A stretch of 64,000 nucleotides of DNA from Zoroaster sp. YZ-2022 (GCA_029582265.1 CM055837.1:10429926-10493925), one strand, 5' to 3'; shown: positions 1-10,185, counted from the stretch's first letter. A program made the numbers and translations. Notes: generated by a model from the letters alone, not told the origin.

Positions 1-52
1 ATATCCACCCTGCTGGGCGCTCAAGGCACGGAAATCAGAAAGCAATTGATCC
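1..52 (-). repeat. Retro-S retroposon tail fragment
   Basis: The words ATATCCACCCTGCTGGGCGC and CTCAAGGC recur almost exactly at 49127-49160, where they sit next to a long (TAA)n tract. Read on the minus strand this is the 3' region of a retroposon. The window edge cuts it. Confidence 0.6.
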
Positions 53-1133
53 AAATAAAAGGCTTGTGGTCAAGCTACAGGTTATAATCTCAAGCTACAG
101 GTTTAAATCTAAGTCAGGGTTGACTGCACACAAAAAATGAAGATACAAGATGTGTACGACTACGCAGTAAAATCTTACAGCAGAGACAGACAAAAATACA
201 ACAGTTTTTCACTTATTATAAGAAGACAAATGTACCAATACTCATATAAAACATCCAGTACGAGTATAATAATAATAATACTCATACTGATGTTTGTTTT
301 TTGGGGTATTACTGTTGTGAAACGTCTCATTTGAAAAGAAAATAGGCGTTTACCCATCAAAAGCGAAGCACACGGAATACACCTTTAATTATAATTGTGT
401 AATTTGTTTTATTCCAAAAAAATCGCAACATACCACATACCCTGGGGAAGGGATACAAGGATAATAAATATCATAACTTAAATGTTTCAGAACATTCAAA
501 TAATGCTTTGGCTTTCCTTTTCCTTAAAAGAATTAAGTATGTACTTGGCAATACAATTCATCATAACTTTAAGCCATGAAAAATTTTTGTTTACCTGTAT
601 TAGATATAATGTAATAATAGATGTCTTCATTTTACTGACTGCATCGTACACATTTTTTCTCTCAATAATTTGTACATTTGACAAAAACCTACAAAGTGTA
701 ATTCAGTCTTCCAGACAGTGTGGACAAATTCGTTGGTCAAATGATAAATTTGAATAGGTTTACCTACCGGAGTAAAGACCTACTTTTTGTTGAGTATCAT
801 AATGACATCTGACTCCCTTAATAGTGACTAGTATATTTCTTAAAATGCTTTTCATCTCTGGCCTTGAATTACAGAGCAAATTCTGAATACAACCAACAAG
901 GTTATTGTATTCTCAAGTGGTGTAGACAAATGCTGTGTATAATGGGAACTGGTGCCTTATAAAATCCGGCATTTCGGTTTATGTAGGTTTGTTCTAATAA
1001 ATTCATTAACAATGTAATATTCTTGCCTTTCTTTTTATAAGGCAATTGGTAAAATGTCTGTAAATGTATTCATACTTCCTGAGAATCAAGAGACATGGAT
1101 CAGACAAAACTGTGAATGTCGCAGCAGTCAGTT
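53..1133. other. AT-rich stretch, no gene recognised
   Basis: Short unconserved frames only. A small direct repeat, CAAGCTACAGGTT, occurs twice near 73-106, and a short ATA microsatellite lies near 266-280. No splice-bounded coding exon, RNA gene or element end was recognised. Confidence 0.5.
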
Positions 1134-1245
1134 GATTTCCCCTTACACCATCATATACGGTGTGGAGCACTGTATACTCGAGAAAGAAACCTCGAGAGAT
1201 GACTCGGGTGGGAATCGAGCCCACGACTTCCATACTAGTGCATTA
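1134..1245 (-). mobile_element. SINE-T copy, head and tail part
   Basis: On the minus strand this reads TGCACTAGTATGGAAGTCG, a B-box-like GGGCTCGATTCCC, then CGAGTATACAGTGC and a diverged GGTGTA tail. The same order occurs at 42108-42275 and 16800-16961. It is a diverged tRNA-derived element, not a functional tRNA. Confidence 0.6.
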
Positions 1246-1301
1246 TTTTCACAAGAAAATAGTGAATTTGTATTTTTTGTATTCATTCTGTACTAGATTA
1301 C

Positions 1302-1340
1302 TAACCCTAACCCTCCCAAATTCCTTCAAAATCCGTGTGT
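1302..1340 (-). mobile_element. TTAA-A terminal fragment
   Basis: The string TAACCCTAACCCTCCCAAAT followed by CCTTCAAAATCC matches the reverse complement of the right end of the TTAA-A element at 41620-41661. The rest of this end is missing. It may belong with the body at 1723-1998, the two having been separated by the SINE between them. Confidence 0.5.
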
Positions 1341-1722
1341 TGTATAATGCACGTAAAGTGGATTGTCGTGCGGTCTAGCGCACTGAACTCAAGTTCTGGT
1401 GTTGCCAGCAGCAGAGTGTGGGTTCGAGCCCCGGCCGTGACACCTGTGTCCTTGAGCAAGACACTTAACCATAATTGCTTCTCTCCACCCAGGGGTTAAA
1501 TGGGTACCTGTGAAGGCAGAGATGGTTTGCTCTATATGCGCTAGAAATGGCAGCAATTGAGCTGTATACTCCCCAGGGAGCTGAGATGGTTTCAGGAATG
1601 ATTTATGAGCCTTATGAGCCTTATGAGCAGGGATAATAATATAATGCGCCTTGAGCGCCACTTAGTTGGTGGATACGTGCGCTATATAAATCTATACATT
1701 ATTATTATTATTATTATTTGCT
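1341..1722 (+). mobile_element. SINE-L, full-length, tRNA-Leu(CAA)-like head
   Basis: The head reads GTCGTGCGGTCTAG...CTCAAGTTCTGG and then a B-box GGGTTCGAGCCCC. The anticodon-arm sequence ACTCAAGTTCTGG matches tRNA-Leu(CAA). The body carries GAGCAAGACACTTAACC, CTCTCCACCCAGG and TATACTCCCCAGGGAGCTGA, and ends in (ATT)n at about 1699-1720. The first ~25 bases (GTGTGTTGTATAATGCACG) are a fragment of the alternative SINE-L2 tail, and TAATGCACGTAAA recurs at 2000-2013 beyond the next element. Confidence 0.8.
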
Positions 1723-1998
1723 AAAGTGAAGGATTTTGGAGGATTGAGGTTATTAGGCATACTTGCCTTTCCATGGTACATGTACATCCATGTTTGTTGT
1801 AGTGATTGCAAGGTCAGTGCTTGGGTCAGTGGATACTGTTTATTGCTCCATGCATTCAGGGTGGGTCCCTGGCCATGTACATGTATCACAGATTAGAAAC
1901 ACATGTGTGCATACATGTCATGTGCTTGCTTTACTACTGGAGGATTTTGGAGGATTCAGGTTATGTGCAAGAAAATGGGCCTAGGGAGTTAGGGTTAA
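1723..1998 (-). mobile_element. TTAA-A element, one end missing
   Basis: It holds the TTAA-A core (AAAGTGAAGGATTTTGGAGG, CCATGTACATGTATCACAG, GTGTGCATACATGTCATGTG) and one intact end, CCTAGGGAGTTAGGGTTAA, closing with TTAA at 1995-1998. Only one copy of the 44-bp subterminal unit is present. The opposite end is absent here. Confidence 0.75.
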
Positions 1999-2190
1999 TG
2001 TAATGCACGTAAAAGAACCTAGAACACTTATCGTGGAAGAGTAGGGGCTACCCCGGTGTTTCTGGTTCACATAACAAATGCCCTTGTTTACAGGTTTCCT
2101 CAGGCTTCCGAGCAACCATGCTGAAGTGAGCTTTTGAGGGATCCTTGGTTTCATTTCCAGAAATGTATTATATAATACTAATAATAATAA
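1999..2190 (+). mobile_element. SINE-L2 alternative tail
   Basis: TGTAATGCACGTAAAAGAA, ACACTTATCGTG and GTGTTTCTGG match the distal body of the SINE at 44226-44560. It ends in a short ATA-type tract near 2175-2190. The head is not attached, so this is a remnant or the far side of an interrupted copy. Confidence 0.55.
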
Positions 2191-2283
2191 AAATGGAAAT
2201 GGCTTGTCAAAAGATGATCCACGTCTGATTTGAATTTGTCTACATACAATTCATGATGTTTTGTCTTGAAGAGGCGAAATAAC

Positions 2284-2352
2284 CCCCAACCCCAACCCCA
2301 ACCCCAACCCCAACCCCAACCCCAACCCCAACCCCAACCCCAACCCCAACCC
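2284..2352. repeat. (CCCCAA)n hexanucleotide array
   Basis: About 11.5 copies of CCCCAA in near-perfect register. The minus strand reads (GGGGTT)n, which can in principle form G-quadruplexes. The unit equals the ciliate telomere repeat but differs from the TTAGGG repeat usual in animals, so it is read as an interstitial microsatellite. Confidence 0.9.
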
Positions 2353-3028
2353 GGATCTGCAAATGCAGCCAACTTCATATTTAACATTAAGTCAACATCC
2401 TAAACATGTGCCAAAATGCTTCCCTGCCAAAAACACACTTCCCCAGTCTGCGACCTACATTAACCCACGGGGCCTCGAACAGCTCTCTTTTCCCATCCTG
2501 TGGTCCTCTTCCTCATCAGTTCCCAGCGGCCCGTCATACAGGAAAGTCGAGCCAGTGGATCGGAAACCATCGAATTTGTATCGGGGTAAGAAAAAAAAAA
2601 AAAAAAAAAAACTCCTTGTCCTTCCACCTGACACTCGTGGTAACCTCTGTGACAATGTTGCCCGTGAATTGTACCTCATTCATCCTAGCCATATGTTCCG
2701 TTCCCAACATGTGACTCACTGTAGAGGAGTTCATTGTAATGAGAACGGCAGTATACATAGGACACCGTGCGATTTCCCCCAATTTGAAATTAAGTTTGAG
2801 ACGGAACGGTGGAAAGGTAATTACAAAATAGAATTTGTGTTTTTTTTTCCCTGAAGTGCTTGCTTTTACACACAGCACTCTCAATTCAATATAATTCAGT
2901 TCGATTCACCTTAATTTCCTGTACACTGTACAAAATGGTTAAATCACAAAGCTGTTCAAAACTGAATATGTTTGGTCCGCTAGCTTGAAGAGAAATGCTA
3001 TATGCATCATTACTGCGAAGATACAATA
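2353..3028. other. No gene recognised
   Basis: Contains a poly-A run near 2588-2610 and short frames with no conserved motif. No element ends were recognised. Confidence 0.4.
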
Positions 3029-4432
3029 TTAGCTCTAACCACCCCCAAATCCTGCAAAATTCTCCGAGGGGCACTTTTTCTGGAAAAATTCAGCACTGTT
3101 GGAAACTGGTACTTACACCTCCTCAAATGGGGCAAAATTACTACCTGGCAAGAAGTACAGGCCATGAGTGCTGAATTTGAAAGACCAACGAAAATGCATT
3201 GTGCATTTTGAAGATTATTATTATTATTATTTATTCGGCCTTCAACAACAGGTCCAACGTACATACATGAACAACATACAATTCCAATACACAAAAATTA
3301 AAAACAAAACCACCCTATCCAAGTTGGCCAGGACCGACAAAAGTATAATGAAACACTTTGACTCGAAAGCCTGCCGATCCTAACTTGAAGAGGTTACACA
3401 TAGGATAGACTTAAAATTATTTAAATTTATTTAATTAAAATTTATTTAATTAAAAATATATAATGTAATAATGTCCCATAATCCATTACAAAGCACTCCA
3501 CCCACTCTGCAATCCCCTTCCCTCATCAAGTCACTCCCTCCTCAAACCCCTCCCCCCACCCCGAAGCATGCAAGATGGCTATCTTCAAGAGAAAAGTCTG
3601 AACAATGAATAAGAAGATAATGGAATAAGCTGCACAACTTATAAATGTTAATTAATCCAAAAAATCCAAAAAACAAGGCAAGAAAAAGCAAAAATTAAAC
3701 ATATACATGTATATAAAAAAGAAAAAAGAACTATCAATTGAATTAAAATGTCCCAATAAATTAAAATTAAGTAGGGGAAAATCGATCGATTTAACCTCGG
3801 CAATAAATAAGATGAATGTCAAACAATAAACACACTAAATTTGTAAATGTACAAGTACTTGCACAAGAAATCCTACTCGCGCGGAAGCAGCCGCCAATCG
3901 TCACCCCATAGCAACCTCTGCAAATCAGCCTCACAAATGCAAAGCACCGACCGGACACAAGACAATTGTGCACCCCAGGTATCCTTTGCAACGAGACCCC
4001 GAATGCACAACCTGCCCACAACCCCATCGGTGGTCCACACCTCACAGATTAAGATCCAATCCCATGACACGACCGGCGACCGCCCCCCGTGCGTGCGAGA
4101 CCCCTACATGCAATGGCAAGCATGAGACAATGGAATTACAAAAGAAATTTCTGAACCATTAATCTCCATGAAAATGAGCAGATAAGGTGGCGTTAAAGTG
4201 GGTATTAAAATGAATCAATTAAAAGAGAATCCTTAACATGTAATGGCAGATGACTCCAAATCCTAGGGAAGACATGGCTGGGTGATTAAACATGAGTGTG
4301 TCCAGGTGTCGCGTGTTGACTGTTGTGTTAGCTTTAACAGACAGATAAGGGCATGCTTCCAAAAAGTGCATTGATGGATTTTGGAGGATTCACTAAGGTT
4401 CCTAGCCAGAATACCTAGGGGGTTAGGGTTAG
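3029..4432 (+). mobile_element. TTAA-B element split by Retro-K
   Basis: The left part (3029-3215) starts TTAGCTCTAACCACCCCC and carries GGGGCACTTTTTCTGG, CAGCACTGTTGGAAACTGG and CAAGAAGTACAGGCC. The right part (4343-4432) carries TTCCAAAAAGTGCATTGATGG and CCTAGCCAGAATACCTAGGG and ends GGTTAGGGTTAG. Together they match the uninterrupted copies at 32921-33170 and 38751-39006. About 1.1 kb lies between the halves. Confidence 0.75.
3216..4342 (-). mobile_element. Retro-K retroposon inserted in TTAA-B
   Basis: On the minus strand it ends GGCCGAATAAATAATAATAA, the same terminus as the copy at 38062-38437, and shares GGCAGGCTTTCGAG and TCCTGGCCAACTTGG upstream. The 3' end with a short trinucleotide repeat is typical of LINE- or SINE-type retroposons. 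No reverse-transcriptase frame is visible. The inner part near 3850-4130 is GC-richer and unidentified. Confidence 0.6.
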
Positions 4433-4588
4433 TATTTGGTCGCGTATGTTCATTTCAACCCTATATTTTTCATGAAAAATATCAAAAAACAAATCTGCCA
4501 AAGTTTCTTCACATTAGGAACTCGCATTTTGGTAAAAACATTAAACTGTTACATGATTTGATGTTTTGCAAAAAAAAAAAAAATTGCC

Positions 4589-5081
4589 ATCTGCTGTATA
4601 AAGGAGCCGGTAATTTTTAGTCACTGTGTACATGTGGAGTGCCATGGTCGAGTAGTTTAGTGCATCGGATTTGTGTTCTGATGGCTGAGTCGTCAGAATG
4701 TAGGTTCGAGTCCCGACCGCGACCATGGTGCTTGGTGTCCTCGAGCAAGACACTTTACCATAATTGCTTCTCTCCACCCAGGGGTAAATGGGTACCTGTG
4801 AGGGTAGAGTTGGTTGTTGTGTTTGATTAGCCCTATATGCGCTGTAATGGCAGCAATTGAGCTGTATACTCCCCAGGGAGCTGAGATGGTTTCAGGAATG
4901 ATTTATGAGCCTGATGAGCAGGGGTAATAATATAATGCGCCTTGAGCACCAGTTTGGTGGATGCGTGCGCTATATAAGTCCACATTATTATTATTATTAT
5001 TATTATTACATTTTAAAATAGGACACTGATTCCACGCCCTGTTGAAAGTCTGCTCCGATCGTGAAGATACTGTCCCATTAA
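4589..5081 (+). mobile_element. TTAA-C right half carrying a SINE-L
   Basis: The flanks of the SINE are TTAA-C sequence: GAGCCGGTAATTTTTAGTCA before it, and GACACTGATTCCACGCCCTG with GATACTGTCCCATTAA after it. This is the right half of the element; its left half was not found next to it. Confidence 0.65.
4637..5008 (+). mobile_element. SINE-L, full-length
   Basis: The head is GAGTGCCATGGTCGAGTAG with B-box GGTTCGAGTCCC, and the body carries CGAGCAAGACACTTTACC, CTCTCCACCCAGG and TATACTCCCCAGGGAGCTGA. It ends (ATT)n at 4984-5008. The anticodon-arm region (GGATTTGTGTTCTGATGG) differs from the copy at 1341, marking a second subfamily shared with 24127-24492 and 45382-45724. Confidence 0.85.
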
Positions 5082-5583
5082 AATATCTGCAAGAACAAAA
5101 CGACAAAGTTTCTGTGTAATTAGTCAACTGGCAACCATGAACAAAATAGAACCTACATATGTCTTAATGAGTGAATGGGTTTATGCTCAAATTGTTTGCT
5201 GCCCTCTCTTGACAACTTGTTTTTAATCAAGGCTCTAATAAATTGCTTTTCTTAAATAGAGTGTACACCTTTGGTAGTACCTGATTAGTGATTACAAAAT
5301 CAATTAATTATAATCTAAAAACGTACTTGATGTGAAATTGGGGTTGATACCAAACATCCTGAATAAATTATTCCGCCTGACAGTCATTTTTTCGAAAAGC
5401 ATGAAATATATCACAAATTTTAATAAAATAAAATTAAATTAAAAAAAAAAAAAATCACAGCTAGCAGGGAGCCATTTTCCCCATTTAGTATAATTGTCAA
5501 TAAATCTGAATTCATTTTCGCTTTTTCTTCATTATAAACAATATGCTTGGAATTCCCATTTAATATGCGAAATGTGTACTAGC
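5082..5583. other. No gene recognised
   Basis: AT-rich. The words GTGTACACCTTTGGTA and ATCTAAAAAC recur near 50130-50190, so part of this is a diverged dispersed repeat. No coding signal. Confidence 0.4.
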
Positions 5584-5591
5584 TAAGGCTG

Positions 5592-5988
5592 TAGGGCTGT
5601 GCCGGGTATCCGGGTATCCGGATACCCGACCGAAACGGTCATTACCCGGTTCCATTTTTCGGTTCTAATTACCCGTAAACAACTTTTTAAAATTCGGACT
5701 TAACATTTGAGCAGTGCAAACAGAAATCTGTGACTCTTGAACAATGCACTTGTACAGACAATTATCGTTAAATTCAAGAGCTAGAGATTACACTCCAATA
5801 AAGAAAAGATCGATTTAAGTATGGTATCCTCTGAATTATAAAAGTCAATTTGTTACCATTTACAGCACATGTATTTGTGCACCACGGGAGGCATCTTTTC
5901 AACAAAAATGAAAACGGGTATCCGGGTATCCGAAGTTTCCTGATTTCGGGTATCCGGTTCCAAAAATATCCGAAAACGCACAGCCCTA
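5592..5988 (+). mobile_element. hAT-like MITE with 8-bp target duplication
   Basis: A 397-bp element with terminal inverted repeats TAGGGCTGTGC...GCACAGCCCTA. It is flanked by an exact 8-bp direct repeat, TAAGGCTG, at 5584-5591 and 5989-5996. An 8-bp duplication is the hallmark of hAT transposition. The interior has GGGTATCCGGGTATCCGG-type words near both ends and no transposase. Confidence 0.88.
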
Positions 5989-5996
5989 TAAGGCTG

Positions 5997-6060
5997 TGCA
6001 TTTTTGGTTATTTCAGGAACCGGACACCCGAAATTGGAAATCTTCGGATACTCCTGAATG
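5997..6060 (-). mobile_element. Older copy of the same hAT-like MITE
   Basis: The sequence continuing past the duplication (TGCATTTTTGGTTATTTCAG, then ACACCCGAAATTGG and CTTCGGATAC) matches the end seen at 63902-64000. The element at 5592 therefore appears to have landed within the last bases of an older sibling. Confidence 0.65.
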
Positions 6061-6228
6061 TATAAAATAACCAATTTGAAGACAAGTTTGTCTTGTTTTA
6101 TTAGATTCATAATAAATGTGGACTTACTGTAATAATTTCTTGCTTCTATATTAAAAACGACTCATAGCATCCCCATTCCCCACACACATTTTGTTAACAA
6201 AAAAATCAGAGACTTCCATTTGTGTGGC

Positions 6229-6802
6229 TTAACCCTAACTCCTTAGGCCCATTTGCTTACACATAACCTGAATCCTTCCTAACTCCCTAGGCCCATTTGC
6301 TTTACACATAACCTGAATCCTTCCTAACTCCCTAGGCCCATTTGCTTACACATAACCTGAATCCTTCTTAACTCCCTAGGCCCATTTGCTTACACATAAC
6401 CTGAATCCTTCCTAACTCCCTAGGCCCATTTGCTTACACATAACCTGAATCCTCCAAAATCCTTCAGTAGTAAAGCAAGCACATGACATGTATGCACGCA
6501 TGTGTTTCTAATCTGTGATAGATGTACATGGCCAGGGACCAAATAAACAGTGTCCACTGACCCAAAGCACTGACCTTGCAATCACTACAACAAACATGGA
6601 TGTACATATGTACCACGGAAAGGCAAGTATGCCTAATAACCTCAATCCTCCAAAATCCTTCACTTTAGCAAAGAGCATGTAGCATGTAACCTCAATCCTT
6701 CAAAATCCTTCACTTTAGCAAAGAGCATGTAGCATGTAACCTCAATCCTTCAAAATCCTTCACTTAACAGCAAAGAGGATTTTGGAGGATTTGGGATTTT
6801 AA
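6229..6802 (+). mobile_element. TTAA-A element with about five 44-bp units
   Basis: Starts TTAACCCTAACTCC at 6229 and ends GGATTTGGGATTTTAA at 6802, with TTAA at both edges. Units of the 44-bp subterminal repeat (CTAACTCCCTAGGCCCATTT...) run to about 6455. They are followed by the core with TGACATGTATGCACGCATG and a repeated CCTCAATCCTTCAAAATCC block. The right end has decayed. Confidence 0.82.
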
Positions 6803-7048
6803 GATGTTGTTTACGGGTAATTTGAAGCGCAAAAACGGAACCGGGTTATGTCAGTATGTGGACAAAATCTGAAGTGAAACATCAGCTGATGATTCATTTC
6901 CACATTAGAATGAATATAGCGACAAATTTGAATGAATTTGCACTATTTTCTAGTTAAAAGGTGCATGTACAATATCATAATGATTAAACGGGGCATGGAA
7001 GTGAAGTGCTAGTTTTAGATTAAACGAGGGACTGAACATGGTAACTCA

Positions 7049-7519
7049 CATGACTCTGGGGACCACTTTCACAGAGAATTTTGCTCAGCAAATATTTTGG
7101 CTAAGCAATATATACTACTCAAAACAATTTAGGGAACACCGGATTTTTTAACATATCAAATAGGTTTGAAATGTTCCATGAACCGAGATTTTCATTTGCA
7201 ACTCCCTCTCTCTTTCAGTACGGTAGTCATGTCATGAAATGTGTAATCACTACATGCATCCTTTATCATCTGTTTCATTGTGCAGTTGTTTCTCGTCAAT
7301 TCTGTGAAACATTGTGTTTACCTGAAATAAATGATCTTGCTTTAACTGAGATTATTCCGGTGTTCCCTAAATTGTTTTGAGTAGTATATAGAACAGACTA
7401 CCAGCCAAAATGCATACATTTGTATGAAAGGTTGGCTGGTAAGCAAGGAAGTTTGCTAAGCAAATTTTTCTGGTATAAAAAGCAATTTTATCTGCTAAAC
7501 AGCTCTATGAAAGAGGCCC
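7049..7519. repeat. GCTAAGCA-family repeat inside TTAA-C
   Basis: Contains GACCACTTTCACAGAG, GGCTAAGCAA, CAGACTACCAGCCAAAATGC, TTGGCTGGTAAGC, TTTGCTAAGCAAATTT and CTCTATGAAAGAGG. Related copies lie at 20370-20522, 35216-35457 and around 38000-38480. The repeated GCTAAGCA words in both orientations allow hairpins. It is interrupted at 7115-7384. Confidence 0.68.
7115..7384. mobile_element. Tc1/mariner-like MITE, 29-bp perfect TIRs
   Basis: A 270-bp element with perfect 29-bp inverted ends: 7115-7143 begins CTACTCAAAACAATTTAGGG and 7356-7384 is its exact reverse complement. TA flanks it on both sides (7113-7114, 7385-7386), the Tc1/mariner target duplication. There is no transposase; the 69-codon frame inside is unremarkable. 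Confidence 0.9.
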
Positions 7520-7658
7520 AACTGTGGTCATATCACCGTTGCTGCTGCATAAATGAGCCGGTAATTTTTAAGTCACTTTAAGTCATCTTAAACAAGGACA
7601 CTGATTCCATGCCCTGTCGAAAAATCTGCTCTGATCATGACGATATTTCCCCGTTTAA

Positions 7659-8299
7659 GTTTAAAAAACAGTTGCCGTTTTCTGTTTAAATGAGAGCAAA
7701 AAAATAATTTCGTTTTAAGATAATAATTTTTTAAGTCGATAATCTGGTACTTTGTCAATGTCGTACCTTCCCTGAAAATAATAATTCACTTGGTTACCTG
7801 TCCTGGGTTATTGCAAATAGCCTTGAAGGTTAATATGATCCTAACTCTACCATGACGACAGTCTGCTCTATCAAAATCAAGACTGCAAGTCGCTGCGACA
7901 GTTTTGAGTAATCAATCCTTTTTATGAAGAAAGGAATTGAACAAATCTTCACAAAGTGGATTTTGAGGTTTTATGTGTTATTTTTTTTTTTAAGTCTGTT
8001 GTTAAATAGATTGTTTCCACGCAATTTATCTCATGGGACAAAACCAACAATGAATGAGAGGAAAAAAGAGGATTATATTTAATGTTTGTGTTTCTTTGTG
8101 CACGCTATTTTAACTTCAAAGCTTTTTATCTCGGAATCAGAATTCAATCATCCTCAGGAAGAACATCTCCTTATCCAAAAGAATGAGCTAGTGTAATTGT
8201 GTTTGTATTGAAGGGATGGTACATTGTCCGTATTGTTGGTAAAACTGCTACTATGAATCAATATAGATATTAGACAGTCATGAGAAAAGTTTAAAAAAA
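7659..8299. other. No gene recognised
   Basis: AT-rich with a T run near 7980-7991. No element ends or coding signal were recognised. Confidence 0.4.
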
Positions 8300-8307
8300 G
8301 CATACAC

Positions 8308-8440
8308 AGGCCTCGATCTTAACTGCGGCCATTGCTGTGGTGCCCGTCTGAGTTGGGCGTAATGCCCCTTTGGTTGGCCTTGAAATGTTGAGGGCAGCCA
8401 AGGCCACAGTGGCCGTGTCCTCTCAATTCTTACGAGGCCT
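8308..8440. mobile_element. Small hAT-like MITE
   Basis: A 133-bp GC-richer island bounded by AGGCCTCG and CGAGGCCT. The flanking octamers are GCATACAC (8300-8307) and GCATTCAC (8441-8448), identical at 7 of 8 positions, which fits a slightly decayed hAT-type duplication. The interior is rich in GGCC words and has no frame of interest. Confidence 0.65.
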
Positions 8441-8448
8441 GCATTCAC

Positions 8449-8884
8449 ATTTTTTTTAACAGAATCAAAAGTCAAATTTTTTTTTACTTTGATAAAAAAA
8501 TTGCTGTCTGGCAAATTTCTGACAATGTGCATATTTTTATTTGTGTTTTCTCTGAAATAATTTTTTTTTTCCCCAGGGTGATTGTGAACTTATTTTTTCC
8601 TGATTTTGATAAGGCTCATATATTCGCCTTATTCACGATAAATACAAATGTGAGGCTGAAATTATCACAATCACACTCTGTAGCTTACATGCTGCACGCA
8701 CCAACGAGAAGGCCCAATAATCTGATAGTACCAAAGAAAAGTTCATTCCTGACATAAGGAATAAATAAATGGATATAGCTGTTGCCATTAACTTACTTAA
8801 AATTCAATGACATTTGAAATCGAGGTTGCCCCTGCAAACAGACAAAAATTCAGGCAGGTTACTAGAATGAGCATGCACAGCAAG
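8449..8884. other. No gene recognised
   Basis: AT-rich, with T runs near 8450-8500 and 8561-8571. No element or exon was recognised. Confidence 0.4.
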
Positions 8885-9002
8885 GTGTTAGCCAGGATTT
8901 AGAAATAGGGTGTCCAAATTGTTCACTTACAATACTTTTACATGTAAATGACAGATGAAATAGGGTGTCCAAAATTGAAACAGACGCCCCTCTGGCTAAC
9001 AC
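8885..9002. repeat. Short inverted-repeat element
   Basis: An 118-bp segment bounded by GTGTTAGCCAG and CTGGCTAACAC. ATAGGGTGTCCAAA occurs twice inside. GGACACCCTGTTT words recur at 59580-59690, so this is probably part of a dispersed family. No target duplication was found. Confidence 0.5.
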
Positions 9003-9536
9003 TCGCAACCTCTTGTATTTAGGGAATAAGACATAAGATGGCTAACTCATGCGTAAGGTGACATTCACTGACCATTTTTGCCATCAAACCAATTAGCTGG
9101 CACTGGTAGATGCATTCGTTATCATACCACACCACCGATCACCGTCCAAACTTGCAATTTGATAAACACAAACCATGACTTAAAATTGCAACATCGCGTG
9201 CCGCCGCTTCTGCCCGGTGGTAACATAATGAATGTCACATCAATTTTCCAGGCTTTGTGGCTTTGTAAATCCAAACAAGTTTGGTGCGGATGGATTTTCA
9301 AGAAAACAAAATGAGAGTTGACATTGAAGGCCTTAATTAGAATCGTAAAAGTGGGTCATTGCGTGTGTCAGTTGAGTGCAACGCAGTCCTTGATTATGAA
9401 AAAACATAATGATGATTCTCTGTTGAATTCTTGTTACTTGGGAGATATGAATGAAATAAGGTCACTCAAAGTGGAATTTATTAACCTGAGAATTGATACA
9501 GATAAATTAGGACAGACATAAATGTACAATGAAAAT
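9003..9536. other. No gene recognised
   Basis: Mixed-composition DNA with short frames of 60-80 codons and no recognisable motif or splice context. Confidence 0.4.
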
Positions 9537-9841
9537 CAGGTCTGTGCTTTCTCAGGATTTATCTTGATTTCAGGATTTTTTTTTTTTATAATTTTTTTTA
9601 CAAATCTCTCTTTGCCTCAAAATGTTCTTGAAAAGAAGAGAAGTAGCCACCAGGGAAAGAAAGAAGTAGCCTGTATTGTATCCAAACCTCTTATTTGTTT
9701 TTATTTGTGGGGATGTGGAGAGTCTGTAAATCCTGCAAAATTAAACATCCAGGAGGTTCAGGGGGCTTTGTCCTCTCGACCAAAGGGAGACCCAGGCCTG
9801 CAGTTTTCAGGATTTGTTGATTGCGTCAAATCACACCCTTG
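9537..9841 (+). mobile_element. Tir-E element
   Basis: About 305 bp starting CAGGTCTGTG and ending TCAAATCACACCC. Diagnostic words are AAGAAGTAGCC (twice), GGGGATGTGGAGAGTCTGTA, AACATCCAGGAGGTTCAGGG and GACCAAAGGGAGACCC. Copies lie at 29168-29280, 58875-59285 and 59828-60023. The CAGG...CACC-type ends suggest a hAT-like non-autonomous element, but no duplication was confirmed. Confidence 0.65.
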
Positions 9842-10034
9842 GAAAAGGAAATGAAGCTTTATATTACATCGATACATATTTTTGCAGATATCAATGTTTC
9901 TGGAAAGTACATGTGGTAAAGATTGGGAGTACTTTTGAATCTTAAAAACAAATGTTTGTGCTAAATCTTTGACACATATGAGGGCGCTGTTTTGCGAGAT
10001 CAAGAAAGAAACTCTTTGAATTTCATTCTTGCAG

Positions 10035-10185
10035 GGGCCAAGGGCCACTTTTCCTGAGTAAAGGGCCACTTCCATTAGAATACTGTATATCAGAATGTCT
10101 GTGGGAACAAGGCCAACAAGCACCAAGGCCAAGACTAGGGCAACAGAGGCCATGGCCGCTTGAAATTCCAGGCCTGAATATCCCA
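10035..10185 (+). repeat. Rep-F dispersed repeat
   Basis: Contains CACTTCCATTAGAATACTG, CAGAATGTCTGTGGGAACA, GCACCAAGGCCAAGAC, GAGGCCATGGCC and AATTCCAGGCCT. The same order of words is found at 33600-33790. Rich in GGCC. Confidence 0.6.

Larger units (their letters stand above)
6954..7658 (+). mobile_element. TTAA-C element split by a nested insertion
   Basis: The left half has TTAA at 6954, CAATATCATAATGA, GGGGCATGGAAGTG and CTAGTTTTAGATTAAAC. The right half resumes near 7530 with CCGTTGCTGCTGCATAAATG and ATTCCATGCCCTGT and ends ATATTTCCCCGTTTAA at 7658. The intervening ~460 bp is a GCTAAGCA-family repeat that itself holds a Tc1-like MITE. Confidence 0.78.

Noticed and set aside
1300..1320. 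Telomeric TTAGGG repeat
   Set aside because: The TAACCCTAACCC words here and at many other sites are element termini, at most two units long.
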